In this document: positions 42,726-51,424 of the stretch, one piece after another | Numbering within the stretch: the first letter of the stretch is position 1 | How the letters are laid out: each line of letters opens with the position of its first letter | NCBI RefSeq assembly: GCF_004123195.1 | Contig: NZ_SDLI01000002.1 | Location: 270,913-334,912, forward strand | DNA length: 64,000 bases | Direction of reading: 5' to 3' | Source: Ammoniphilus sp. CFH 90114 | GTDB taxonomy: Bacteria > Bacillota > Bacilli > Aneurinibacillales > RAOX-1 | The notes under the pieces: model-generated | Databases searched by the model: none | What the model saw: only the letters and a program-made list of their open reading frames with translations | Told to the model about the DNA's origin: nothing | Made by a program: the position numbers and the translations under genes

Positions 42726-43880
42726 ATGTCAATCGCACCCACCAATCGAACTTTTCAATTCATTTTTGGTATCTTAAATGCCGGCTTTTTCTCGTTCATA
42801 TTTAGCTTAAGCTTGGCTAATGCATTAGTAAAATGGACGTGGCTTGATATGAGAGCCAACCTAGGAGCCATGGTTCCCGTATTTGTTGGAATAGCGATCA
42901 TCCTATTTCTCCTGAATCAATTTTTTGTTTTAGACCATTGGCTTATTTGGGAGAAGCGATATGTTCATGCTAGTATCTTGGTAGGCGGTCCTCTAACCCT
43001 ATTGATTGTCCAGTCCTTTCAATGGGATCGGCTGCTTATCGTACCAGCCTACGTTCTCCGGCAGGGAATCTATATGCCTCATCTTTCTCTTAGCCAAATG
43101 AATTCAGCAATTTTAGTGATATTTATCGTTGGGCTGTTAAGCCACTTGTTTTACCAAAAACAGTTGGAAGAAGGGAGAAAAATCATGACGAAAGCACAAC
43201 GTAATTCAATCTTTGCTGTTGTTGGTATAAGCTTTGTCTTTGTATTGCTTTACTTTGTTCAGCCAGGAATAAGGTATTTTATTAATGATGCTTCTGCTAT
43301 GCTTGCAGCCGCTGATATTGAGGCCTTTCGTGACTATCTCTTATCCTTTGGTTATTTTGCACCAATCGTTTCTGCGTTGCTTATGATCTTTCAGGCGGTC
43401 CTAGCTCCTTTACCCGCGTTCGTGATTACCTTCGCAAATGGGATGCTGTTCGGAGCCTTCTGGGGCGGTCTGCTTTCTTGGAGCAGCGCGATGCTTGGTG
43501 CGGCTTTATGCTTTTTCATTGCACGTTCTTTAGGAAGACCCGCTGTCGAGAAGTTAGTGAGTAAATCCGCAATTGAGATGACAGATAAATTTTTTCAGCA
43601 GTACGGTAAACAATCAATTCTCGTATCAAGGTTGCTGCCCTTTATTTCATTTGATGTGGTAAGCTATGCTGCAGGGTTAACTTCCATGAGATTCTGGGGA
43701 TTCTGGATTGCAACAGGGATTGGTCAGGCTCCAGCCACCATTCTTTATTCTTACTTAGGTCAGACCGCTTCAGGGTCAGTGAAAATTCTTTTCTGGATCT
43801 TCATTGTCACGATCTGTCTAGCGGTGATCATTTCAGCATGGAAAAAGAAATCCAGTCTGGCAAAACAAATTTCTGCTTAA
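42726..43880 (+). CDS. TVP38/TMEM64 (VTT-domain) membrane protein with extra N-terminal domain
   Basis: A 384-residue protein. The first 150 residues form four or five helices unlike VTT proteins. From about residue 200 the VTT domain begins, with the motif FANGMLFGAFWGGLLSWSSAMLGAALCFFIARSLGR, then SRLLPFISFDVVSYAAGLTSMRFWGFW. VTT proteins are thought to move lipids between leaflets. ATG 42726 fits AGGAGGTGA eight bases upstream. An internal ATG at 43185 with its own AAGGGAG site could give the VTT part alone. It lies in the ydj/ynj-like operon, together with a second VTT gene. Confidence 0.82.
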   Translation: MSIAPTNRTFQFIFGILNAGFFSFIFSLSLANALVKWTWLDMRANLGAMVPVFVGIAIILFLLNQFFVLDHWLIWEKRYVHASILVGGPLTLLIVQSFQWDRLLIVPAYVLRQGIYMPHLSLSQMNSAILVIFIVGLLSHLFYQKQLEEGRKIMTKAQRNSIFAVVGISFVFVLLYFVQPGIRYFINDASAMLAAADIEAFRDYLLSFGYFAPIVSALLMIFQAVLAPLPAFVITFANGMLFGAFWGGLLSWSSAMLGAALCFFIARSLGRPAVEKLVSKSAIEMTDKFFQQYGKQSILVSRLLPFISFDVVSYAAGLTSMRFWGFWIATGIGQAPATILYSYLGQTASGSVKILFWIFIVTICLAVIISAWKKKSSLAKQISA

Positions 43881-43898
43881 ATATAAAGGTGGCTTACT

Positions 43899-45323
43899 AT
43901 GAAAACTTATGATCTCATCGTCCTTGGTGGAGGGGCGGGAGGATTGGTTACAGCTGCCGGAGCAGCTAGCTTTGGTGCTAAGGTTGCTCTTATTCAAGAC
44001 GGACCGTTAGGGGGAGATTGTCTATGGACGGGATGTATCCCCAGTAAATCGTTTCTTCATGCAGCGAAGACAGTTTATGTAGCACGACAATCCAATATTT
44101 TTGGGATGGACGTTTCTGGGGCAGTCGATTTCTCGCGCGTAAAGGAGTTCGTCAAAGACGCTGTCACTCGTATAAGCGAGCATGATGATCCTGCGCGGTT
44201 TGGAAAACTTGGTATCGATGTTTATAACGGCTTAGGCTCATTCACTTCCCCTCATGAGATCATGATCAATGAAGAAGAAAAAGTATTTGGGAAACGTATT
44301 GTCATTGCAACCGGTTCGCGTCCATTCATCCCACCGATCCCAGATCTTGCGCAGATAGGGTTTGTAACGAATGAATCCATTCTAAATATGGATCGGCTTC
44401 CTTCTCGTTTGTTAGTCATTGGGGGTGGTCCTATTGGAATAGAATTTGCTCAGGGCTTTTCGCGATTAGGAACGATGGTAACCATTGTGGAAGCATCTAA
44501 AGAGATCCTATATCGTGAGGATCAAGAAATTGCAAGAAGTTTACGAGGGACGCTTGAGTCGGAAGGTATTCAATTCATGACAGGAGCAACGGTCAAGGAA
44601 TTAATTACTGCCTCAAACAGTAAAAAAGCGATCATCTCACAGGATGGTAAATTGATCGAACTGGAAGTAGATGACGTATTCCTAGCAACGGGTCGAATTC
44701 CAAATACCGAGTCTCTTCACCTAGAAGCAGCAGGGGTTCTCACTGAACGAGGTTATATTAAGGTAGATTCTCATCTGCGAACGTCCAAGCCGCACATCTA
44801 TGCGGTGGGGGATGTGAATGGGCGTGCATTATTTACCCATGAAGCAGGCGAGGAAGGGAAGATTGCGGTTTCCAATGCTGTTTTAGGCTTGAAACGTAAA
44901 GTGAACCGAGAGGCTGACACGTGGGTGCTGTTTACAGATCCAGAGGTTTTCCATCTAGGTTTAACCGAAGAGGAAGCTAGAAGATTAGGGAATAAAATAG
45001 AGGTCTTTAAAACGCCGTTGGAAACGGTTGATCGGTTTGTGGCAGAAGGGAACGATAAAGGTTTAGTGAAGATCATCACCAATTCCAAGGGTTACATCCT
45101 TGGTGCTCATGCAGTAGGACAGGATGCTGGGGAGTTTATGCAAGAGGTCATTGTGACAAGGAAATGGAAGCAGAAAATGCACAAGCTATCTAGTGTAATG
45201 CATCCTTATCCCACACGTTCTAACGCCGTTAAACAAACGGCAGATTTGTATTGGAGAAAAAGGCTTTTTGACGGACGAATACAGCGGTGGATAAAGCGTT
45301 ATGTCCGTTGGTTCAGGGGCTAA
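43899..45323 (+). CDS. FAD-dependent pyridine nucleotide-disulfide oxidoreductase (MerA/Lpd-like)
   Basis: A 474-residue flavoprotein. The FAD-binding motif is YDLIVLGGGAGGLVTAAGAA. The redox-active pair is in GGDCLWTGCIPSK near residues 45-50 (C-x4-C). The NAD(P)H motif is LLVIGGGPIGIEFAQGF near 175, and the second FAD motif IYAVGDVNGR lies near 305. The dimer domain ends with MHPYPTRSNAVKQTADL, where the family's catalytic His-Pro is kept. No N-terminal mercury domain and no C-terminal Cys pair are present, so mercuric reductase activity is not supported. It probably supplies electrons to another member of this operon, perhaps the selenoprotein, which is inference. Confidence 0.88.
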   Translation: MKTYDLIVLGGGAGGLVTAAGAASFGAKVALIQDGPLGGDCLWTGCIPSKSFLHAAKTVYVARQSNIFGMDVSGAVDFSRVKEFVKDAVTRISEHDDPARFGKLGIDVYNGLGSFTSPHEIMINEEEKVFGKRIVIATGSRPFIPPIPDLAQIGFVTNESILNMDRLPSRLLVIGGGPIGIEFAQGFSRLGTMVTIVEASKEILYREDQEIARSLRGTLESEGIQFMTGATVKELITASNSKKAIISQDGKLIELEVDDVFLATGRIPNTESLHLEAAGVLTERGYIKVDSHLRTSKPHIYAVGDVNGRALFTHEAGEEGKIAVSNAVLGLKRKVNREADTWVLFTDPEVFHLGLTEEEARRLGNKIEVFKTPLETVDRFVAEGNDKGLVKIITNSKGYILGAHAVGQDAGEFMQEVIVTRKWKQKMHKLSSVMHPYPTRSNAVKQTADLYWRKRLFDGRIQRWIKRYVRWFRG

Positions 45324-45337
45324 TAAGGGGGATAATC

Positions 45338-46012
45338 GTGAATCGACATATTGCTAAAGGACTTCTCTTTGTTGGTCTTGTCTTTTCTGGTGTTTACTTG
45401 CTTCGTTCTCTTGATGCTCAACTGTTTCAACCAGCTATTATTAGAGAATATATTCTTTCGTTTGGATGGATTGCGCCCCTTGTTTACATATTCTTATACA
45501 CCATTCGCCCCTTGTTTTTCTTTCCAGCGGTCATTTTATCACTAGCAGGGGGTCTAACTTTTGGGCCTTGGTGGGGCACTTTCTTTGATTTAATCGGGGC
45601 AACACTGGGTTCTTTTCTTGCATTTGGCGCGGCTCGAAAATTGGGAAGGGAAACGATGGAGAAGTGGACGCGTGGTCGTCTTGGGAAATTGGACATTTAT
45701 ATGAACGAACAGGGTTTCAAGGCTATTCTATTCCTACGACTCATTCCTCTTGTTCCTTTTGATGCAGTAAATTACGGAGCAGGCCTCACGAGAATACGAT
45801 TCCGCGACTACGCCTTGGCGACCCCATTGGGAATACTTCCAGGGGCTTTTGCTTATAACTATCTGGGTGCTTCCCTGCACCAGGTTTTTTCACCTATGTT
45901 TTTTATGGCGATTGCCTTAGTGATCGCTCTTATGATTATTCCTGCTGGATATAAACGATGGAACAGGAAAACCACGAATATGGTGACAATGGAAGGGAGA
46001 AGAAAGATTTGA
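45338..46012 (+). CDS. Second TVP38/TMEM64 (VTT-domain) membrane protein
   Basis: A 224-residue VTT-domain protein with the complete family pattern: LSLAGGLTFGPWWGTFFDLIGATLGSFLAFGAARKLGR, then FLRLIPLVPFDAVNYGAGLTRIRFRDY. It is similar to the C-terminal half of the first VTT protein, as ydjX and ydjZ are paired in E. coli. GTG 45338 is chosen since AAGGGGG lies six to seven bases before it. The stop overlaps the TTG start of the binding-protein gene, showing translational coupling in one operon. Confidence 0.85.
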   Translation: MNRHIAKGLLFVGLVFSGVYLLRSLDAQLFQPAIIREYILSFGWIAPLVYIFLYTIRPLFFFPAVILSLAGGLTFGPWWGTFFDLIGATLGSFLAFGAARKLGRETMEKWTRGRLGKLDIYMNEQGFKAILFLRLIPLVPFDAVNYGAGLTRIRFRDYALATPLGILPGAFAYNYLGASLHQVFSPMFFMAIALVIALMIIPAGYKRWNRKTTNMVTMEGRRKI

Positions 46013-47259
46013 CGTATTGCAGATGGGGGTTGTTTTTTTCATTGTTCTGCATGGTTCTCCCCCTAATGGGTTGCGGTAATGGAGAGCCATCTCAAGCTGA
46101 TGGAGCACAGAACACCTTAGAGCTTCCTTGGGAGCAGGTAACAGAGGAAGCAAAAGGACAAAAAGTAAACATCTATATGTGGGGAGGAAGCGATTCTATT
46201 AACCAGTATATGGATGGATGGGTGGCTCCAAGGCTTAAAGAGTCAACGGGTGTGGAACTCAATCGTGTTCCCATACAGGATACAAAAGATATCTTAAATC
46301 AGCTATTAGCAGAGAAGCAAGCTGGGAAAACCAAAGGAAACACAGACATTGTGTGGATTAATGGAGAGAACTTTAAGTCAGCGAAAGAGAATGGTTTGCT
46401 TGCAGGCTCCTTTGCAGCCAAACTGCCGAATGTACAGCAGTTTGTCAACCATGATGCACCGGATATCCGTTTTGATTTTGGTTTGGATACGGAAGGAATG
46501 GAGGCTCCTTGGGGAAAAGCCCAGTTTGTGTTTGTTTATGACTCCGCGAAGATTCCTAACCCACCTAAATCTATGAACGAACTAAAGGAATGGGTTAAAG
46601 CGAATCCGGGAAAGTTTACTTATCCAGCTCCACCTGATTTTACGGGTAGTGCTTTTATCCGCCATGTGCTCGTGGAAGTAACAGGGGATTATCAACCCTT
46701 TATTCGTCCGTTTCAGGAGTCCGAACTAGCACCGCTACTTCCTCCAATGTGGGATTACTTACAAGAGATCGAACCCTACCTATGGCGTGAGGGAAAGACT
46801 TATCCAGAAAGCTTGGGTAAGCTGGACCAATTATATGCCAATGGCGAAGTATGGATGACGATGGGGTATGACCCGGCTCGTGCAAGCAATGAAATGGCCA
46901 ATGGAACGTTTGGACCATCAACACGAACTTTTGTGCTTGATGGAGGGACTTTAGCGAATACGCACTATCTTTCCATCCCTTTTAATGCTGCCAATAAAGC
47001 GGGAGCAATGATCGCGATTAACTATTTACTCTCGCCTGAAGCTCAAATGGCAAAGCTTGATCCGTCTCATTGGGGGGAAGGCATGGTCTTAGACCTGGAA
47101 AAGCTGTCCCCTGAGGACCGGGAACGTGTAGAACAGATAGATCGTGGTCTAGCAACGCTTAGCACTGAGGAGTTAGAAAAGCACCAACTACCTGAGTTTC
47201 CTGCTGAGTATGTGGATTATTTGGAGAAAGGCTGGATAGAGAATGTGGCGAAAAAGTAA
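46009..47259 (+). CDS. YnjB-like ABC transporter binding lipoprotein
   Basis: A 416-residue lipoprotein (lipobox LMGC) of the family 8-like solute-binding proteins. The sequence KVNIYMWGGSDSINQYMDGWV near the N-terminus and TYPAPPDFTGSAFIRHVLVE in the middle match YnjB-type receptors. The TTG start at 46009 overlaps the TGA of the VTT gene and has GGGAGA eight bases upstream. The ligand of this family is not known. It feeds the two permeases and ATPase encoded next. Its 17-base overlap with the first permease gene shows tight coupling. Confidence 0.82.
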   Translation: MTYCRWGLFFSLFCMVLPLMGCGNGEPSQADGAQNTLELPWEQVTEEAKGQKVNIYMWGGSDSINQYMDGWVAPRLKESTGVELNRVPIQDTKDILNQLLAEKQAGKTKGNTDIVWINGENFKSAKENGLLAGSFAAKLPNVQQFVNHDAPDIRFDFGLDTEGMEAPWGKAQFVFVYDSAKIPNPPKSMNELKEWVKANPGKFTYPAPPDFTGSAFIRHVLVEVTGDYQPFIRPFQESELAPLLPPMWDYLQEIEPYLWREGKTYPESLGKLDQLYANGEVWMTMGYDPARASNEMANGTFGPSTRTFVLDGGTLANTHYLSIPFNAANKAGAMIAINYLLSPEAQMAKLDPSHWGEGMVLDLEKLSPEDRERVEQIDRGLATLSTEELEKHQLPEFPAEYVDYLEKGWIENVAKK

Positions 47260-48127
47260 GCCATATTTGATGATTATGCCTGTTCTTACTTTAATCCTGC
47301 TTCTGTTTGTGGGAGGATTAGGCTTAGGTATACTGCAGAGTCTAGGCTATTTTCCAGTTCTTGGACAACTTGAATTAAGTCTTCGTGCGTATGAAACCTT
47401 GATAGAACAAGATCAGTTTTGGGAGTCATTAAGCTTGTCTCTGCGAACCGCTTTTCTTTCGACTTTACTATCTAGTTTTTTGGGTTTGGGTGCAGCCTTA
47501 CTAACCTTATTATGGAAGAAAGAGGAGAGATCAGTAGGGTGGGTTTGGCAGAGATTGTTCCTTTTTCCACTGCTCATTCCCCATTTAGTTGTTGCCTATC
47601 TGATGGTCCTCCTTTTCATGCAGAGTGGTTGGATTTCAAGAGTGATTTATTCACTTGGAATAATAGAAGATATGACTCAGTTCCCTGTTTTGATTCATGA
47701 GCCCATGGGCTGGGGAATTATTTTTGCTTACGTTTGGAAGGAAACCCCCTTTGTTGCGTTGCTTCTATTTCCTGTCATTCAGCGGATTCGTGATTCTTGG
47801 CAGGAAGCTGCTCGCATGCTCGGGGCTAATACTTGGATGTTCCTTAAAGAGATCGTGATACCCTTGCTGATGCCGGCATGGTTAGCTGCTTCATTTATTG
47901 TATTTGCTTTCACATTTACTGCCTTCGAGATGCCTTATCTATTAGGTGTAACTTATCCTGAGATGATCTCCGTTTATGGGTTCCGCCTTTATACGGGTAG
48001 TTTAAGTGAGCGTCCAGAGGCAATGGCGTTGAATGTGATCATCACCGTGATTTCTGTTGGTTTAGGGTATGCCGCTTACCGTCTAAGCAAGAGATGGAGC
48101 CTACGTGAAGGGAAGGGTTGGGCTTGA
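47243..48127 (+). CDS. ABC transporter permease, YnjC N-half-like
   Basis: A 294-residue permease with six helices. The ATPase-contact loop of importers is clear, DSWQEAARMLGANTWMFLKEIVIPLLMP (EAA-x3-G). ATG 47243 lies inside the end of the binding-protein gene. In E. coli YnjC is one fused permease with two such halves, while here two separate genes encode them. It acts with the next permease and the ATPase in uptake of the YnjB-type ligand. The downstream gene overlaps its stop. Confidence 0.85.
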   Translation: MWRKSKPYLMIMPVLTLILLLFVGGLGLGILQSLGYFPVLGQLELSLRAYETLIEQDQFWESLSLSLRTAFLSTLLSSFLGLGAALLTLLWKKEERSVGWVWQRLFLFPLLIPHLVVAYLMVLLFMQSGWISRVIYSLGIIEDMTQFPVLIHEPMGWGIIFAYVWKETPFVALLLFPVIQRIRDSWQEAARMLGANTWMFLKEIVIPLLMPAWLAASFIVFAFTFTAFEMPYLLGVTYPEMISVYGFRLYTGSLSERPEAMALNVIITVISVGLGYAAYRLSKRWSLREGKGWA

Positions 48128-48915
48128 GAAAAAGCGTGATATGGCTTGCGACGATTCTAGGTTTTCTCGCCTTGCTTGTCTCCATCCTTCCACTTCTCCT
48201 GCAAAGTTTTTCCGCCGGTTGGAGTTGGCCTCACTTGTTCCCCACAGCATATAGTTGGCGATCCTGGATTTATTTATTTTCTCCTTCTTCTAGGACTTGG
48301 GAAGCGGTAATGAACACCTTAGTTATTGCGTTTGCGGTTACCCTCATCAATTTAGTGGTTAGTATTCCAGCCGCTAATGCACTGGCCAGATGGCCAATGA
48401 AAGGTAAATGGATGATGGAAGCCCTGTTGTTTGCTCCTTTAGTCGTTCCTGCCTTTGTCCCTATGATGGGAATCCATATGACATTTATTGGATTGGGGTT
48501 AACAGACACGCTATGGGGAGTTATCCTTGCTCATGTGATTCCAACAGTTCCCTATGTTCTTCGGGCACTTATTACAAGCTATCGTACACTAGGGTTTGAA
48601 TGGGAGGAACAAGCAAGAATGCTCGGAGCTAGGAGAATGCAAAGGTTTTATCATATTGTTTTTCCGCATCTACTTCCGGGGATTGCAGCTGGTGCCGGAC
48701 TAAGTCTACTAGTATCCGCCAGTCAGTACCTGATCACCTTACTCATCGGAGGCGGACAGGTGATAACACTACCCTTGCTCCTTTTCCCATTCATTAGTGG
48801 AGGAGACCCCGCTGTCGGTTCGGCCTATTCTTTGTTATTTGTTGGAGTGGCCTTATTAGCCATGCTCTCCATGGACTTTCTGCTTAAAGGATATTATGCT
48901 AAAAGGAACTTCTGA
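48124..48915 (+). CDS. ABC transporter permease, YnjC C-half-like
   Basis: A 263-residue permease with six helices. The contact loop is EWEEQARMLGARRMQRFYHIVFPHLLPGIAAG near residue 160 (EQA-x3-G). The TTG at 48124 overlaps the TGA of the previous gene and has AAGGG six bases upstream; an in-frame TTG at 48118 is an alternative. It pairs with the preceding permease to form the transport channel. Confidence 0.82.
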   Translation: MRKSVIWLATILGFLALLVSILPLLLQSFSAGWSWPHLFPTAYSWRSWIYLFSPSSRTWEAVMNTLVIAFAVTLINLVVSIPAANALARWPMKGKWMMEALLFAPLVVPAFVPMMGIHMTFIGLGLTDTLWGVILAHVIPTVPYVLRALITSYRTLGFEWEEQARMLGARRMQRFYHIVFPHLLPGIAAGAGLSLLVSASQYLITLLIGGGQVITLPLLLFPFISGGDPAVGSAYSLLFVGVALLAMLSMDFLLKGYYAKRNF

Positions 48916-48943
48916 ATGTAACGTAAGGAAAGGACAGGAGCTA

Positions 48944-50008
48944 ATGGCCTCGATCCGTATAACAGACATCAAGAAAACATACGACACTAAAAATCAATTT
49001 TTACTTACAATAAAAGAATTGTGTATTAGAGAAGGAGAATTTTTTGTCCTGGTCGGACCTTCTGGTTGCGGAAAAACAACCCTGCTAAGACTGATTGCAG
49101 GGTTGCTTGAACCTGATTTAGGGGGCATTGAGATTAATGGGCAAACCGTAGTGGGGATACCAGCGGAGAGACGGGGACTGGGTATGGTGTTTCAGCATGC
49201 TTTGCTCTTTCCTCATATGAACGTAGAACAAAATGTAGCTTTTGGATTAAAGATGCAAGGCATGCCAAAGAAAGAGCGGTTAAAGAAAGCCCGAGAAATT
49301 CTGTATCAAGTAGAGCTAACAGGTTTTGAGAGCCGAATCCCGACGGAGCTTAGCGGTGGTCAGCAGCAACGAGTTTCCCTCGCTCGAGCTTTGGTTACCC
49401 ATCCCAGGGTACTCCTCTTGGATGAACCCTTTAGTGCCCTAGATCCGGAACTGCGCAACGGGATGAGACAACTCGTAAAACGTATGCAAAGAGAATACAA
49501 GGTTACCGTTGTTATGGTGACACACGACCGGGAGGAAGCCTTTGTATTAGGGGATCGTATCGGTGTGATGAAAGAAGGAACGATTTTGCAGGTGGGAACA
49601 CCAGCCGAGTTATACAAACAAACAAACCATCCTGACGTCGCGCAATTCTTGGGAATACGTAATATTTTGAAAGGGAAAAGAACGGGAAAGTGGTTTCTTG
49701 CGGATGGCTTAAAGCTCGAGTTACCAACGGAGGACACTGATCAAGAAGGGTGGTTGGTTCTACGGCCTGAAGTTCTATCCGCCACGCTGCATCAAGATCC
49801 GAATGATTCAGTAAATGAAGGGATTATGACAGGGGTTTTATCTCAGATAACTTATGTAGGTAGCGTCACCTTACTTGAAGTACAGATGGGTGGTCATACC
49901 CTTGAAGTGATGAATTTAGGTCATGAGCCTGACCCTTCATGGGTACCTGGTCGAGCCGTAACGATTAGGTATAGAAAGTCCGGATTGCATTTTATTCCTC
50001 TAAGGTGA
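48944..50008 (+). CDS. ABC transporter ATP-binding protein, YnjD/PotA-like
   Basis: A 354-residue importer ATPase. Walker A is VGPSGCGKTTLL near residue 40, the signature is ELSGGQQQRVSLARALV near 135, Walker B is LLLDEPFSALD near 160, and the switch His is in VVMVTHDREEA. The last 120 residues form the extra TOBE-like regulatory domain of the polyamine/iron/sulfate importer group. ATG 48944 fits CAGGAG upstream; an earlier in-frame ATG at 48896 lies within the permease gene's end. It drives the permeases encoded before it. Confidence 0.9.
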   Translation: MASIRITDIKKTYDTKNQFLLTIKELCIREGEFFVLVGPSGCGKTTLLRLIAGLLEPDLGGIEINGQTVVGIPAERRGLGMVFQHALLFPHMNVEQNVAFGLKMQGMPKKERLKKAREILYQVELTGFESRIPTELSGGQQQRVSLARALVTHPRVLLLDEPFSALDPELRNGMRQLVKRMQREYKVTVVMVTHDREEAFVLGDRIGVMKEGTILQVGTPAELYKQTNHPDVAQFLGIRNILKGKRTGKWFLADGLKLELPTEDTDQEGWLVLRPEVLSATLHQDPNDSVNEGIMTGVLSQITYVGSVTLLEVQMGGHTLEVMNLGHEPDPSWVPGRAVTIRYRKSGLHFIPLR

Positions 50009-50028
50009 CATGAAAGGAGGGTGGAGCC

Positions 50029-50622
50029 ATGCTTGATACACATGCAAGAAAGTACGTAGAACCATATATTTCGTCTACAGGGCGAGTCTTACTGAGGATG
50101 GGATTAAGCGCTAATCAAGTGACGTGGATAGCCTTTCTGCTAGGAATACTTACGGGCCCATTGATTTATTTTGAGCAACCGATCTGGGCGATTGTATTCC
50201 TATGGTTATCCGGTTTCTTAGATGCTGTCGATGGTTCCATGGCACGATCGAGTAAAAAGACATCGGCATGGGGAACGGTTATGGATATTACGTTTGATAG
50301 AATCGTAGAACTATCTGTAATTGTCGGACTTGCTGCCCGTTTTCCCCAAGCTCAGTTTCTGCTGTTACTTCTTACTGCTTCAATTGTTTTTTCAATGACG
50401 GTCTTTCTTACGGTGGGGGCGCTCTCGGAAAAGAAGGGAATTAAGTCATTCTACTATCAAGCGGGTCTAGCAGAACGAACAGAAGGCTTTATTCTCTTTA
50501 CCGTCATGATCTTGTTTCCAGCCTGGTTATTGTGGTCAACGGGGTTGTTTTTGGCTGTGGAGGTCTTTACGGCCCTTCAACGTATGTTTGAAGCTCGTAG
50601 AATACTTAGAGAGGAGGAATAG
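50029..50622 (+). CDS. CDP-alcohol phosphatidyltransferase (YnjF-like)
   Basis: A 197-residue membrane enzyme with six helices. The full active-site pattern D-x2-DG-x2-AR-x8-G-x3-D-x3-D is present, running from DAVDGSMAR to the MDITFD Asp residues, residues about 64-87. Such enzymes move a phosphatidyl group from CDP-diacylglycerol to an alcohol, making phospholipids. The acceptor here is unknown. YnjF of E. coli is the analogous gene in its ynj set. It is 20 bases after the ATPase gene and 6 before the selenoprotein gene, so clearly co-transcribed. Confidence 0.9.
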   Translation: MLDTHARKYVEPYISSTGRVLLRMGLSANQVTWIAFLLGILTGPLIYFEQPIWAIVFLWLSGFLDAVDGSMARSSKKTSAWGTVMDITFDRIVELSVIVGLAARFPQAQFLLLLLTASIVFSMTVFLTVGALSEKKGIKSFYYQAGLAERTEGFILFTVMILFPAWLLWSTGLFLAVEVFTALQRMFEARRILREEE

Positions 50623-50628
50623 GGGTTC

Positions 50629-51354
50629 ATGTGGAAGCAGAAAATCATTGGAAAAGTGGCGGAAAAGATGGTCCACTCCGTCACAACGCCACCGCCGATA
50701 GCTGAATGGAACAAGGATCTTTCTCAAGCAAGAGTAGCTTTAGTCACAACTGCTGGGGTGCATCTTAGAAGTCAGCCTAGATTTGACGTCGAAGCAGGAG
50801 ATCACAGTTATCGAATCATTCCCGATGCTACGACAAAAGAGGATTTGGTTATTAGCCATACCCATTATGATCGCTCGGATGCTGATCAAGATATCAACTG
50901 CGTATTTCCACTTGATAGGTTACACGAACTTGTCGAGTCGGGGACCATTGGGAGTACAGCTACACATCACTTTGGTTTGATGGGATATATCCCTAAGACA
51001 GAGTTACTTATAGATGAAACCGCACCTCAAGTTGCCCAACAGTTGGTAGAGGATGGAGTAGACATTGTGCTTCTCTCACCTGGCTGATATATTTGCCATC
51101 AATCCGTGGGATTGATTCAAAGAGAGATCGAGAGCCGAGGCATTCGAACAGCAGCGATTAGCCATCTGCCGAATGTAACGAAGAAGGTGAGGGCCCCAAG
51201 ATCCTTGTATTTGCGTTTTCCACTTGGAAGATCATTTGGAGGAGCGGGCGGGAGTGAGATACAAGCTAGAATACTGAAGGATTTGTTAGACTTCGCAGTC
51301 GTTGGGGAACCGGAGAGTATCGTCGAACTTCCCTATCGTTGGAAACGTGATTGA
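50629..51354 (+). CDS. Predicted selenoprotein, GrdB/PrdB-related reductase family
   Basis: The frame runs 152 codons to a TGA at 51085-51087 and continues in the same frame for 88 more codons to TGA at 51352. Read as selenocysteine, the TGA gives LLSPG-U-YICHQSVGLIQREIE, a U-x-x-C redox motif. It sits exactly where glycine/sarcosine/betaine/proline reductase B proteins have theirs. Both sides match this family: TTAGVHLRSQPRFD, THYDRSDADQDINCVFPLDRL, GSTATHHFGLMGYIP before, and SLYLRFPLGRSFGG after. A SECIS-like hairpin starts 10 bases after the TGA. Total 241 residues with Sec153. The amino-acid reductases have other subunits (GrdA/C, PrdA) that are absent here, so the substrate is unknown. 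Selenocysteine machinery is not in this window. Confidence 0.85.
51085..51116 (+). promoter_or_regulatory. Sec UGA codon with SECIS-like hairpin
   Basis: The hairpin ATCAATCC (51098-51105) / GGATTGAT (51109-51116) is perfect over eight pairs with GTG in the loop. The loop G at 51106 has 18 bases between it and the UGA, within the 16-37 base spacing of bacterial SECIS elements, which need a G at the loop start for SelB. Confidence 0.7.
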
Positions 51355-51424
51355 CCATATTTTGACTACAATTATTCATTTTCAGGATGGTTCTGTCATA
51401 CCTTGTTCATGAGGTGTCTTGTAC

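Noticed and set aside
43899..45323. Mercuric reductase
   Set aside because: The flavoprotein lacks the N-terminal metal domain and the C-terminal vicinal Cys needed for Hg(II), and no mer genes are nearby.
51106..51354. A separate small gene starting at GTG 51106
   Set aside because: It is in the same frame as the gene before it, has no ribosome site, and its sequence completes the GrdB-type family domain across the UGA. It is the C-terminal part of the selenoprotein.
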